The notes beneath the pieces are model-generated. The model was not told where the DNA came from, ran no database searches, and saw nothing but the letters and a program-made list of their open reading frames with translations. The position numbers were made by a program, and so were the translations under genes. This document shows positions 11,723 to 22,078 of a DNA stretch of 64,000 nt, one piece after another (positions within the stretch are counted from its first letter, which is position 1; the number at the start of each line of letters is the position of its first letter). The stretch comes from Symsagittifera roscoffensis (lineage: Eukaryota; Xenacoelomorpha; Acoela; Convolutidae), in NCBI RefSeq assembly GCF_963678635.1, contig NC_087068.1:43961759-44025758 (forward strand), written 5' to 3'.

Positions 11723-13639
11723 TCACGGTCTCTGTGTGCAATATTCTTTATTATATGGTGCAAAAATATCTGGTTGGTGATAGTCATCTTCATCAGATGA
11801 TAAATAGTTTGTTTTAAATGGTGTATTTTGTTTATTTTTATTTTGTTGAAAGAATGGGTAATTTTCACTATAATCCTGTGTAAATTGTGGATTATCTGGA
11901 AAATTTACTTAATTGGTCGATGTTTTCGGGAGATTCCAATAATGGGAACACACGTGATTTAAATTTTGTGTTTTATTTCGGGGAGGTTGGTTTGTTCTTG
12001 GTTTGTGAGCATAATTATAATTATGTTCTGCAAAGGTATTTCTTGTGAATGGTTTTCGTGTTTTTGACGGTATTGTCATTGGTCTATACGTTTGATAGTC
12101 CATTTGTGAATATTTTGGAGCAACCGAAGGTTTAACGGTTGATTGTAAGGTTACTTGTGTTAGTGATGTATTTGTTTTTCTTGGTGTTGTCAGATTGGGG
12201 TGTATTGGTGAAATAATTTGTTGTGTAGTTGTTGTTGTTGTTTGGACGATTTCTTCATTTATGAAGTGTGATGGTGTTTGAATATCTTGTTGTGTAAGAT
12301 TCCTGGTTCCATTAAGGTTTTCATTATATATGACTGTCGAATTTAAACTGTTATTTCGTGTATCAGTTAAAAATGTATTATAATTCAATGGTGTTGCATC
12401 AATGGTTAATGGTATTACTTTTACATAATCTCTGTGATAAGATATTGTACTTATTGCTTGACTTGAGATAGCTTGTGGGATATTTAGAAATGCATGATGA
12501 GACCATTCAGGGTCCCAAACGTAGTCTGATTGTTCTGAAAGAACAACGTCGTCATTGGTATTTCGAGGTCTAAATTTTTTTCTTGCTTGTGAAATTAAAT
12601 CTAAATTGTGGGTGAAATAATCTATTATAAACCATGCTAAAATCTTTTGTAAATCATGTTTAGTGTGTTGTGAAACATCCTCCTTAGTGAAATTTTTGCG
12701 AATTATATGTAGAAATGTTGAAAATACTGTGATTTCATTTCGTACTTTTGTATGTCTGGATGTTTCAGTTGGTGATATACTTTGAACTTCCGTTTTTTCT
12801 AATATAGATATATAACTATATATTATTGCAAAAACTTCGTTAATGAATATGGAGTTTGCTCTTTGTGAATTATGATATTGTGTGCTTTTGATATATTCTA
12901 TGAATACTTTTGAAAATTCTAATTCAATATCGTCTGTTTGAATTACGTATTTACGATGGGTTGTGTTTAGTGTGCTGAATTCTATGGTGTAAATTCCATA
13001 TTGTTGTGTTAGATTACATATGTCTTTCAAATAATGTTCAATAATTTGACTTTTGATTTTTACATCTGGGATTTCTTGTTTGCATGGGCTAATTCCTGGT
13101 TCAAACAAATTTACGAGTAAGTTCTTGCAAAAATCGTGTTGTCCTCTATAAAACTGCTTCGTCATGTGGACTATCGTCACTGTGAGTGTGGCTCATTTTT
13201 TCGTTCGATGACATGTTATTATAAAACTATCGATGTGTCTAATTGGTTGATTCCAATTATACAAGTGTACTGGTTTGTGTTTGTATTGCTTTTTTATTCG
13301 TCTTTTTCCTCTTTTTGATGAATTTGAAGTTGTTTCTGAGTCGGAAAAAAATAATTGATCATGAATGGGACAAGTTTTACCTATTGGTTCTTTTAATTTA
13401 TATAGTTCGTCTAAACTATTGACTTCTGATTCAGAAAATGCGTTTCTATTTTTTGAAAATCTTTTTTGTGTGATTTGTCTTTGTTTTTTTATAATTTTCC
13501 TTTTTATTGTTTGTCGTTTTGTTCTAATGTATCCAACTGTTTGTGTATGAGGTGTGATTACAAGATCGTATTTTTTGTTATCTAATTCACAGTTGTGTAA
13601 AATGATTGTTTGTTTATTTCCTAAATTTTTGAATGACAT
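11723..13639 (-). pseudogene. Long N-terminal extension of Gag, no recognised domain
   Basis: One reading frame runs from an ATG at 13639 straight into the capsid frame. It is interrupted by TGA at 13195-13193, TAA at 11911-11909 and TGA at 11725-11723. All three breaks are in phase with the capsid ORF, so this is one ancestral Gag and not separate genes. The first 150 residues are very basic (for example KRKIIKKQRQITQKR). The middle 250 residues look like a folded helical domain. The last 120 residues are Thr/Pro/Asn-rich and basic. I do not recognise the fold. About 640 residues ahead of the capsid is much more than a usual Ty3 matrix region. It could be a matrix domain or an acquired domain. 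Confidence 0.6.
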
Positions 13640-14640
13640 AAGGCTTAGGATGAGTGATGCAAGAAGTTGTTAGTTATTTCTATTTCCTTAGACTGTTAGT
13701 CCTTACGATTTTTTGGTTACCTTAACCTGGGTCATTTTGTTCAGGGTTGGAGAGTAAAGTATATCGATTCCGAATAATGATTTTTTACTTTCTCGTGGCT
13801 ATTCTAAGCTAAGGTGTTAACTTACTTAATCTTACTTAGGGGTAGTGATTGTGTTCAAGGGTTGGAGAATAGTAAATCGATCCACAAGGTTCAGGTATAA
13901 TTAGAACGCAAGTAGTTCGTTAGATACTATTTTAAACTTACTAAGTCTAAGATCTATCCTGGGACTGGTAAGACGAGGGTTCAAGTGAAAGATGAATAAC
14001 CGAAGTTCTTCACTGTTTATCTTAATTTGATTGGTTAGTTTTTTTGAAAAATTTCTATTAGTCCTGGGTCTTTTGGAAAGGTTGGATAGTGAATCGACGT
14101 TTGAGGTCGTTAGACACTTGCTAAGTGGGTGGGGGAGAACAAAATTGTTCGTTTTGATCAAAGGATAGGTCTTGATGATCAGGTTTTAAATTTAGTGAGA
14201 TAGAAAATTTATTAAGATCCAAGGATAAGCCTTGATGATCTGATTTTTAAAATTAAGTGAATTTAAGTTTAAAATGGTTTAAATTTATTTAATAAAAAGA
14301 TTTAGTTTTTAATGGTATTAGTGAGCTTATGATTGCTGTTATGTTTAGGTAATGAAGCTGGAACAACAGGATGATTTATGATTACTAACAATTTATTGTC
14401 ATGCTACTAAATTTTATTTTTATTTTCAATAAATATTTTTCAAATATGTTTTATATAATACTGCAGAAGTTAAGAAAACGATCTGAGATCATTTTATCAA
14501 TCGTTATTGTACAAATAAGTGGGTTGTTAGTTAGATGGATTGTGATTGGTTAATATTAAATATTTTACAGTGGTAAAATATCCAATTTATCCAATTATAA
14601 AATGTAGTTTAGATCAGGTTCCATTACAGAGAACTTCAGG
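13640..14640 (-). other. 5' leader and probable 5' LTR region of the env-bearing element
   Basis: There is no ORF of note; the 86-codon frame at 14161-13901 has no recognisable features. Two internal repeats are visible. One pair contains GGATAGGTCTTGATGATC or GGATAAGCCTTGATGATC, about 65 bp apart near 14170 and 14225. A second pair contains GGTTGGAGA with flanking TTC at about 13744 and 13861. On the minus strand a TATATAAA-like box near 14455 and A-rich AATAAA-like strings downstream would suit an LTR. Without the 3' LTR this is a guess. Confidence 0.25.
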
Positions 14641-15440
14641 TCTTTTTAATTTAAAACTGCTGTTAATGTGTATTGGGGCATTAGAAATAAGTTTCCTGGG
14701 AGTTTTGTTATGTAGACGGAGGAGAAAAAAACCGAAAGCACTTCGACTCTCTCAAGATCCATATTTGTCATACTTGTGTCAGGATCGTCTAAGCAAGACG
14801 GTGATTCTTTGGCTTTTAGATGACGAAGTTTCGAAACTGTTTCGGTTCTTCTTTTGCCTTTTTACCTAATTTAAATTGAAAGTCATCACTGTTTGCTTGG
14901 GTCAGTTTTCTTAATAAGTTGCTGCAATCTTGTACCTTCTCTGTGAAAGAGATATTCCGGCTTCGCAATGCGTTTTCCACGACCTCTTTTTAATTTTGAC
15001 TCCGACATGGATTTCTCTACTTTGTGGTGTTCTACGAATACCCTGTTTGATGCTTACAAAAGAAACATGTTTTTGTGTAGCTACCTGTATGATGCTTCTG
15101 AGAGTCGTCTAGTTTGCTGGGGAATGTCCGTTGACCTCTCGCCTTATTGCATGGAACTTTGCCTCGTTGAAGTTCACTCGTTTGCGGCTTGTCAAAATGA
15201 TTACAACGTCAAATGATGCTCGCATCCTTGAGTGGTCACTTTCACCAACAAGTGCGTCATGGTTGACGTCAACACTTAATAGATTATCGGTGAAAAAAAA
15301 ATCGGGAAACAGTGACATCGATCCCAACCGCTCTATTGCGTGTTCCATTGCTTACACTCTAGATTAGATATCAGCCCCTAACTGCTTCCAGAAAAAATTG
15401 GTTTTGGCTAGTACCCTTGTCACTGATGGTTGAAGCGTTC
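14640..15440 (-). pseudogene. LINE fragment: end of endonuclease and start of the RT region
   Basis: On the minus strand the piece at about 15330-15110 reads TDNLLSVDVNHDALVGESDH, followed by a Phe-containing strand. This is the closing motif of apurinic-type endonucleases of non-LTR elements (T-x-x-x-x-I/V..., G-x-SDH). About 400 bp further on, RVEVLSVFFSSVYI (near 14720) matches the short motif that precedes the RT domain of such elements (KA-x-x-LN-x-FF-x-SVF). Several stops and frame changes lie between them. It is a short truncated relic with no RT palm. Confidence 0.6.
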
Positions 15441-15656
15441 CATTTGGTATGCGGGTAGTTCATATCACTAAATACTACGAAGATTTCGCTTGTTTATATA
15501 ATGCACCCATATCCAACAAAGAACACCATATACTTTTCCAGTTGCTACGACTAGAGCAGCAGGACTTTGGTTTTTAAAACCCAAAAAATGTTTAGCTCTT
15601 GGGCACGTATATGAAAACAAGCGGATGGTATTCACTGAAATTAAATCTATTTTTAT

Positions 15657-16118
15657 GACAACCATTAACATACCGAATTTTAGTTGTTACCAATTTTAGT
15701 TATTTTTGTTTTAAAGGAGTGAAGAAATAAACTTTATAATGCTCATTTTGAATGTGGAATTTATTTTATTTATTGTTTAGAACTATTTATTTGTCTTTTG
15801 TGTTGTTTGAACGTCTGTACATCCTTTTATTTTAGGAAAATTGACAAGACAATTGATATAGTTCTGATTACGTTTGGTTTTATTTTTCAAAGAGAACTAT
15901 TTATTTTAATGAAAAAACGTTCAAAGTTTTTTTTTCAAATTTTTTAACTTTGAATTTGGAGAATCATAAATATTAGTACAGCTAGCTCTGATGCGCATAG
16001 ACTGCAAGATCATGACGCAAAGGAAAAAATATACTCTGGTCCTATCGCATCACTACCGGTCCTAGTAATTAGCGACAACCTAGTGAAAAGAAATCAACTG
16101 ACGGGTGGAGAAATTGGT
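15657..16118. repeat. Diverged direct repeat, copy 1
   Basis: This copy matches 16899-17327 in the same orientation. Shared anchors are TTAGTTGTTACCAATTTTA, TTTATTTGTCTTTTGTG, CCGGTCCTAGTA followed by TTAGCGACAAC, and CTGACGGGTGGAGAA. The copies are roughly 75 percent alike by eye, with many small indels. They may be LTRs or halves of an old non-autonomous element. Confidence 0.6.
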
Positions 16119-16898
16119 GTTGAGGTACGACGCATTCAAAATTTCATTGAACACAGAGAAAAAACGTGATTTTCATAAACGCGCAAAAAACCTTACCGAA
16201 AAAGTCAATTGAATAAATAGGGTTTAATAAGTGTGAAAAATAAATGAAAAAAAAAATTAAATTGAGGGAAACGAAATTCAAGCCAGCTCGAATTCACCTT
16301 GTCATTGTAAAATTTTTTAAATCCTCAAAATGAGTTTTCATCACTTTCGTTAAGGTTTTAGTTATCTGAAAAATAAAATATCGAATGATTTTCTGAGTGA
16401 ATTCCATTTTGTAGCGGCGATATGGAAAACTGGTTTTTGGAGAAAGACAGTTGAGCTATGGTTTTTAAAAGATCTTAGATGTCCTTTCAGTATTATTATA
16501 CTTTAAGAATCAAGCTGGACTTTTTGTCAACCGTGATGTTTGCGTGAAAAAAATCAAAGATTTAACAATTTGGATTTCCATGCTTTTGATATTTACTTGC
16601 CTTCTAAAAAGACACGATGATTTATTGCAAAATTTAAAAAAAATTATGTAGAAACTCTAAATACAAAAAAAAATAATTAATGACGAGTAATCAAAACGAC
16701 AAATAACAAGGTATTGAAGAAGTGTTTTAAAGGCAGGATTGGGTTAAACTGTTTTGTATCATCAATTGTGTATATCGTAAGACAAATGTAACAAAGAGCT
16801 TTGTTCTAAAAACATATCAAAACAATTTCTTAGGTATTTGATCTCTATATTTTTCTTAATCGCTGATGTTCCAAAAAGCAAAAATTCATCCTGTTTTT

Positions 16899-17327
16899 TA
16901 TCAACAATTAACAAATGAACAATTAGTTGTTACCAATTTTAATTTTTTTTGTTACAAAGAAGTAAAAGAAATTTAATTTCATAATATTTAATTTGGATGT
17001 GGAAAAGATTTTATTTTTTGTCTAGAACTGTTTATTTGTCTTTTGTGATGTTTAAACGCCGATTAATCTTTTTATAATAAAAATTGAAAAAGACACTCGA
17101 GATAGTTAAATTAACTGTCAAAAAGATATTGAAAGAACATTTAAAAAAATTTTCGGTTCTATTTTTTTTTTCATTTGGATAATCATACATATTAGTGCAG
17201 CCAGCGTATAGACTGGAAGACCTTGATGCAAATGAAAAGAGAAAGTTCTCGGGTAACATCGCATTTCACCCGGTCCTAGTACTTAGCGACAACTGAGTGA
17301 AAACAGAACAACTGACGGGTGGAGAAT
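16899..17327. repeat. Diverged direct repeat, copy 2
   Basis: This is the partner of 15657-16118, with the same anchors in the same order. The 780 bp between the copies hold no ORF of note. Matching ends at the same GGGTGGAGAA-ATTGGT point in both copies, so the unit boundary is probably real. Confidence 0.6.
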
Positions 17328-17329
17328 TG

Positions 17330-18485
17330 GTTTAACGAAGGAGTATGCTTGATTTGTTTATTTTGCTAACTCATACAGCCTGGCCTGTTGGCCACCCGTT
17401 GATCTTAACCTAATATAGAGCACTCCACTAATCTCATACTTCTTTTTCACCGCAAATAGTTTTTTGTTTGTCTTTTCCTGTTTTATCACCGCATTGTCAC
17501 TCCGATTTTCTTGCTTTCTTGCTAAATAAATTGTTCTGATTGCAAAAAGTTATCTATTTTCCTCTAGTTGTCTCTTTTTTATCACACAAAAACCTGCATC
17601 TTAAGCAGTTGGCAAACTGTCATTCAACATTTTGCCGGCTTTTACCACTCTTTTGTCCGAGGGTGTCTATGGGATCAAAAAATCGTGTATGGTTAAAGTA
17701 ATCGGACGAAAAATTTTAGTCCGTGAGTTCGGTTTTTTTTTGCCCAAAATTTTTTGAGACTAAAGCACTGATACGGCCAAAGGTACAGAAAGTATTTGGT
17801 GTTAACACTAAATGTCTCACTCTGGCCCCATTGATGCAATTGTAGCCATCAAATGTCTCAAGTAGGCCACCTATATCATTCAAAAAAATGCAAAACCTCC
17901 ATGAATGAAATAAGGAAGCCGAAAAACATCTCGATAACAGCTAAAAGCTGGGAATAACGAATGTACAACTCAGCAAAGAACTTAAAAAATCGACAGAGGA
18001 AAACGGTTAATTTAATGATTAACTCCAAAATTTGGAGAGAACCTCAGCTGATTACGAAAGTAAATTAAATACTACCGAAGTGGAGAAGAAGTCCATTTTA
18101 TTGTAGAAGAGAAAATTATTCTCTTAGAGATGAAAAAAGGGAAAGATAAGCTAAAAGATTGAAGCTTAACCACGGACTTGGTATGGAAGCGGTTGCAACT
18201 CTGTAATGCTCAAAAAAACCCTATCGGTGCCTCCAGGGCTGTACGGTCTTTGTTGTATTGGAGCTAGTGCCAGCCGAAACGGTAGCAAAGCATTTCAGAA
18301 GCCTTTCTCTACTCTGCTACCTATAGAAGTCAGGAGGAGAGGAGTAAATCAAGATGTTGGCTGATATTAAGAATATACTTGAGGACATAGAAGTTGGAAA
18401 AACAAAAAAAGTGGTTTGAAGGCTGCTAGAGACTTCTGGAACATCAAGATCAATAATTGAAATGTATACAAAACGTTGATATAAT
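17330..18485. other. Non-coding stretch with a weak coiled-coil-like relic
   Basis: I see no intact gene. Between about 17880 and 18130 a plus-strand frame with several stops reads like a charged coiled coil (QLSKELKKSTEEN, then LNTTEVEKKSILL). It may be a degenerate exon or chance in A-rich sequence. The rest of the stretch holds nothing I can support. Confidence 0.25.
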
Positions 18486-18807
18486 TGTTACATACACCAT
18501 TGTGGTTTCTTGAAGAATACCAGTTTAAACAAGACTCAATTCTTCTTGTTTAATAATAAATAAGAGTGTAGATAATATAGATAATGTAAGTTATATAGAT
18601 AATGTCATGACAGAATTCTAAAGTTCAACTTAAATCTTTCATAAATTGAGACAGAGTGAGTGAGAGCACTTGGTGATGAGTAGAGAATGAATTGACCGGT
18701 CGGTAGCGACCTTGATAGCCAATAGGCGACTTTAGCACGAATAACTAGCACAGAAAGTAATACAATAATGACGTCATAACAATACTGTTAAACTACGCCA
18801 CACCACA
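18486..18807 (-). repeat. LTR of gypsy-2 (322 bp)
   Basis: The block lies just downstream of the gypsy-2 polyprotein tail on the minus strand. It begins TGTGGTGTGGCG, directly after a purine tract, and ends TGTATGTAACA. Termini TGT...ACA and the adjacent polypurine tract are the expected boundaries of a 3' LTR. The matching 5' LTR is not in the window, because the element is truncated at about 23.4 kb. Confidence 0.7.
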
Positions 18808-18820
18808 TTTCCCCCTCTAG
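18808..18820 (-). other. Polypurine tract of gypsy-2
   Basis: Minus-strand CTAGAGGGGGAAA lies immediately before the TGT of the LTR. It would prime plus-strand DNA synthesis. Confidence 0.65.
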
Positions 18821-18960
18821 GGAAAAATTCAAATGAACATTCGAACTTTTTTAAATTAAAATGACTAAATATGCCCTCACAGCCGTTGAACAAAACTTCT
18901 TGTGAGGAAATATACTGAAAATGTTTTGAAAGATTAACGAGTTTGAGTGACCGGAGAGTT

Positions 18961-19877
18961 TTATTTGTCAGAACGACGCAAAGGATGATCGGAAGAGCTC
19001 TTTTTTGGAAAGCGCGTAAATTTTCTACATAAACCTTCGGATTCATTGGGTAGAACAACCCGAGACTGCCCCGCTTGAACCACTAGCTCTGGATTAGCCA
19101 CGATAAAACGAACTTTCTTGTCCGGCGAAACAGGAGTTGACGGGGAGGTGGACGTCGAAGTAGCTTGAATGACATTCACGGAATGTCTGATTGGACTGCC
19201 GTAAAACGTTGTCTGCTTTTTCCGGCGCGAGGATGTTCGAGAAGAGTTCGATGATGACGAAATATTTCCGTCCGGTTCGGAAATTACGCCAGAACCATCC
19301 CGGGTGGGGAGACCCGATGCTGCCAAACTTGACAATGTGCACTCTTGTAGCTTCGGGACCAATGACTCATCGTCCGAAGAAATAGGAATGAGATCTGGAC
19401 ATAAAGGAGTTTTGACTGTAGTTGGTGATTTCGGCTTGACACTGATGGGAACCTCCGTTCCTTGGTTTCCAGAAGTGGACGAAAAAGCCGTTAAAACTAC
19501 TACTGGAGTAGAGTGTTGGGATAAGGAATAGCCTGAACTCCTGAATCCTCCGATACTGAAGTTTGCTTTGAATTGGTCGAGACAATTTGCTCACGAGATG
19601 TTGTAGATGAAGTTGGCAGAGACGGGATTTTCGGGCGAGCATGTACGGCCACAGTTTTGGCCGAGATTCGTTGGCGAGAACTAGATTGTTTTGGAGGCCG
19701 ATTGTCCTCTGACGATGAGGGCGAAGATGACACAATGGGGTGTTTTTGCCCCTTCTTGACAGGCATTGTTTGCTTGCTTGAAAAACTTAGATCGGTTGAT
19801 TTAAGACGAACCGCAAGGTGATTTCTTCTAATCACTTTTCCCTTGTCAGAAATATATGTGGATCCAGTAATCTGCAC
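18961..19877 (-). pseudogene. Gypsy-2 Pol C-terminal Ser-rich tail
   Basis: After integrase the reading passes through GSTYISDKGKVIRRNHLAVR, the small beta-rich segment that ends many Ty3 integrases. It then becomes a long Ser/Thr/Pro/Arg-rich tail. It ends near QTTFYGSPIRHSVNVI and KKVRFIV in overlapping frames 19735-19367 and 19362-18961. The tail is common in this gypsy lineage. Frame changes make the exact path uncertain. Confidence 0.55.
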
Positions 19878-19991
19878 AATTTTGCTCTTAAAAGGTTTGA
19901 AAAGTTCTCGACCAGACTTCCTATTTAGAAATTTCCTAAATATGTCGACCTTATTCAGGTGTTAGTAGATCCCGTTCCGATTGTTGATTGT

Positions 19992-21158
19992 CTAAATTAA
20001 CGCCCGTAGACAAACGCTCAGCCGCAATAGATAGCTCCGTGTTCGGAGACGGCCAAAATGAAGCTCAAAAGGTGAAACCCAAATGACAGAACTTTTTGTA
20101 ATCCGAATATCTTCAATAATGTTTCTAAGCGCATCTTCAACATTTGAAAAATCCGAGCTCAAACGTGAAGCGCCCAAACGACGCTTAATAGTTTGGATCG
20201 ACCGTTCCACTAGACCACAACCACGATGATCCCCCACCGGTCAAAAATATTGGGCAATATTTTTATCTTTACGAAAGGCCTGCACTGATTTGTTCTTAAA
20301 ACCTGAATATTGGTCAGTTTTGATAGATTTAGGAATACTATGCTGTTGAATATAGGATTTAAGAAATTTAATAATCCTTCGTCCCCCCGTAGAACATGTA
20401 ATCATAGCCGACGGATATTTAGAGTAACGGTCAATCGCGACCAAGATATAAATACTGTTACGATTCGAATCGAGTAGAGGACCCGCATAATCGAGCTGAA
20501 GCTCTTCATTAGGGCCAGACAAAAGGGGTAAAGGCTTGGTAGAGTTAAATGAAGCGTTCGCTTTCAAATTCTTACCAAACTTCGTGCACTGGGGACAATC
20601 TTTACATAGCTGGACAATATCTCGATGCATTCGAGGCCACCATATGTATTGCGCGGCGTCAACCATGGCTAACTGACCCGCATGCGACCTATGTAGTCGA
20701 GACAGTAACGGTTTCCTTAGACACATGGGAATAGCGATCCTATTGTCCACGACAACACAGCCATCAACCACTGCTGCACAATGCCAAAAGGATTTTATAT
20801 ATGGGTCAATACGACAAAATCCTTCATAGTCCCGGTTATTAAGTGCACGTTTCATCAAGCATAGACTGGAATCTTCGTCCGTAAGTTCCGACAGTACATC
20901 GGAATCCAGAATGCCCACCAACCCGGTTAACGATTTCTGGTCTTGAGCGACCACTGATGGCTTCAAAATTTCTAGATTTTGAACTGACTGAGTTTGATGA
21001 TTCATTAATTTGGTTTTCCTGACCCTTTTTGATCTGAAATTGGCCAGTATTCGGGCATATTGACCCCTCAACTCCGCACCACGTTGTAAAATTGTCGACC
21101 TCCTTGGACGCACTGCCCCGCGCGAAACCGCGGCCGGGCACGATCCGACGAAAACCAA
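19992..21158 (-). pseudogene. Gypsy-2 integrase, triad retained, one nonsense codon
   Basis: Zinc domain: HRSHAGQLAMVDAAQYIWWP, then CKDCPQC. Core: Asp in LQLDYAGPL, Asp in SIKTDQYSGF, then a TGA at about 20238 within the frame, then Glu in CGLVERSIQTIKRRLGA. The stop is a single in-phase change (open segment 20237-19992 continues directly). D, D and E are all encoded. The first 60 residues of the upstream open frame (Arg-rich) are a continuation of the linker. Confidence 0.8.
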
Positions 21159-22078
21159 TGTTGGTTGATCGGGAGAAACTGGTTGAGTAGTTGCTCAAAG
21201 CTGTCGTTTGCGTTATTAGCGTTAAGATCCATCACAGCCTGAAAATGAAAAGCGCCCAATAATACGAGTACACAACAACAATACCAAAAAACTGAAACAA
21301 GGTCAAAAAGACCCACGGACGATGATAATAACACGCAATTACTAACAACTGTATTGATAATCCAAACTGGAATCAAAAGTGGCAGATAATTTGTAATCCA
21401 TGCTGAGATAGTGACAAAAACTTGCTTGATCCAGCTCAATGCTGATTGGCTAGATTTTAAACCAGCAATATTAACGCCCTCTAGCGGAGAAATGACAAGC
21501 GCATTGAATTGTTGTAATAAATCGGTATAGCCCTCTACCGATTTTATGCATTTCGAACTAGCTGGGATATCCTGAATTGTGACGCCCTCTACCGACAAAC
21601 TTCCAATATCATTAGATGAAATTAATGAATTACCCCGAACGGGACAATTGGCCCGAAGCTGACCAAAATCCAAAGAATCAATTAGATTTATCGAATTAGA
21701 TAAAACGAAATTTCGGCTGTTTTTTGAAATAACGGGTGATACCTCTGATAAAGAACAACCCTTAGCCCATTCATCCAGATAATCGCACGCATCAAAGAAT
21801 AGACTAATACACTTGACCACATATTGTTCATCAAAACTGCTTGGTCGTGGCGCTTCAAACGTTGGAAAACGAGATAAATAATCCGCTATACCCAATTTAC
21901 ATCCGGAAATGTGGAAAATATCGAAATCAAACGGCAATAATCTGTCAGCCCATCTGGTTAATCGAGATTGATGAGTTTTATTGCCTCTATTGGTTTTTAA
22001 CGCCGAAATAATCGCTTTATGGTCCGTTAGAACAACAAAATGATTTCCCAACAAATAATTACGAAAGTGCTCACACAA
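21068..22078 (-). pseudogene. Gypsy-2 RNase H end and hydrophobic spacer
   Basis: The frame resumes RNase H with FRNYLLGNHFVVLTDHKAI and closes it with the IADYLSRFP end motif. About 200 residues then separate it from integrase, where a shorter linker is usual. They include a three-fold S-x-EGV repeat at exact 18-residue spacing. Two hydrophobic stretches follow (about 21430-21360 and 21330-21250; for example LLIPVWIINTVVSNCVLL and SVFWYCCCVLVLLGAF) that look like membrane segments. A frameshift near 21160 leads into the integrase frame. The hydrophobic part could be an inserted env-like or foreign segment, or an unusual linker. Confidence 0.65.

Larger units (their letters stand above)
1..14300 (-). 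mobile_element. Env-bearing Ty3-like LTR retroelement, decayed, 3' end off the window
   Basis: Read on the minus strand, the order is long Gag, zinc knuckle, aspartic protease, RT with a YLDD box, RNase H, HHCC/DDE integrase, an accessory transmembrane/Pro-rich frame and an envelope-like glycoprotein. This is the layout of an errantivirus-like or retrovirus-like LTR element. All parts are co-oriented and contiguous over about 14 kb, so they form one insertion. The copy is defective: I count about 14 in-frame nonsense codons and about nine frame changes. The 3' LTR would lie left of position 1, so the LTR pair cannot be compared. The 5' boundary at about 14.3-14.6 kb is an estimate. Confidence 0.85.

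Noticed and set aside
8001-11911. Ciliate-type code with TAA/TAG read as Gln
   Set aside because: Some stops would fit Gln, but TGA stops occur in the same frames, frameshifts are also present, and the other elements in the window use the standard code.
11723-13195. Separate upstream genes ahead of gag
   Set aside because: The ORFs share one phase with the capsid and are separated only by single nonsense codons, so one Gag is simpler.
17880-18130. Coiled-coil host gene
   Set aside because: The frame has several stops within 80 codons and sits in A-rich sequence; at most a relic.
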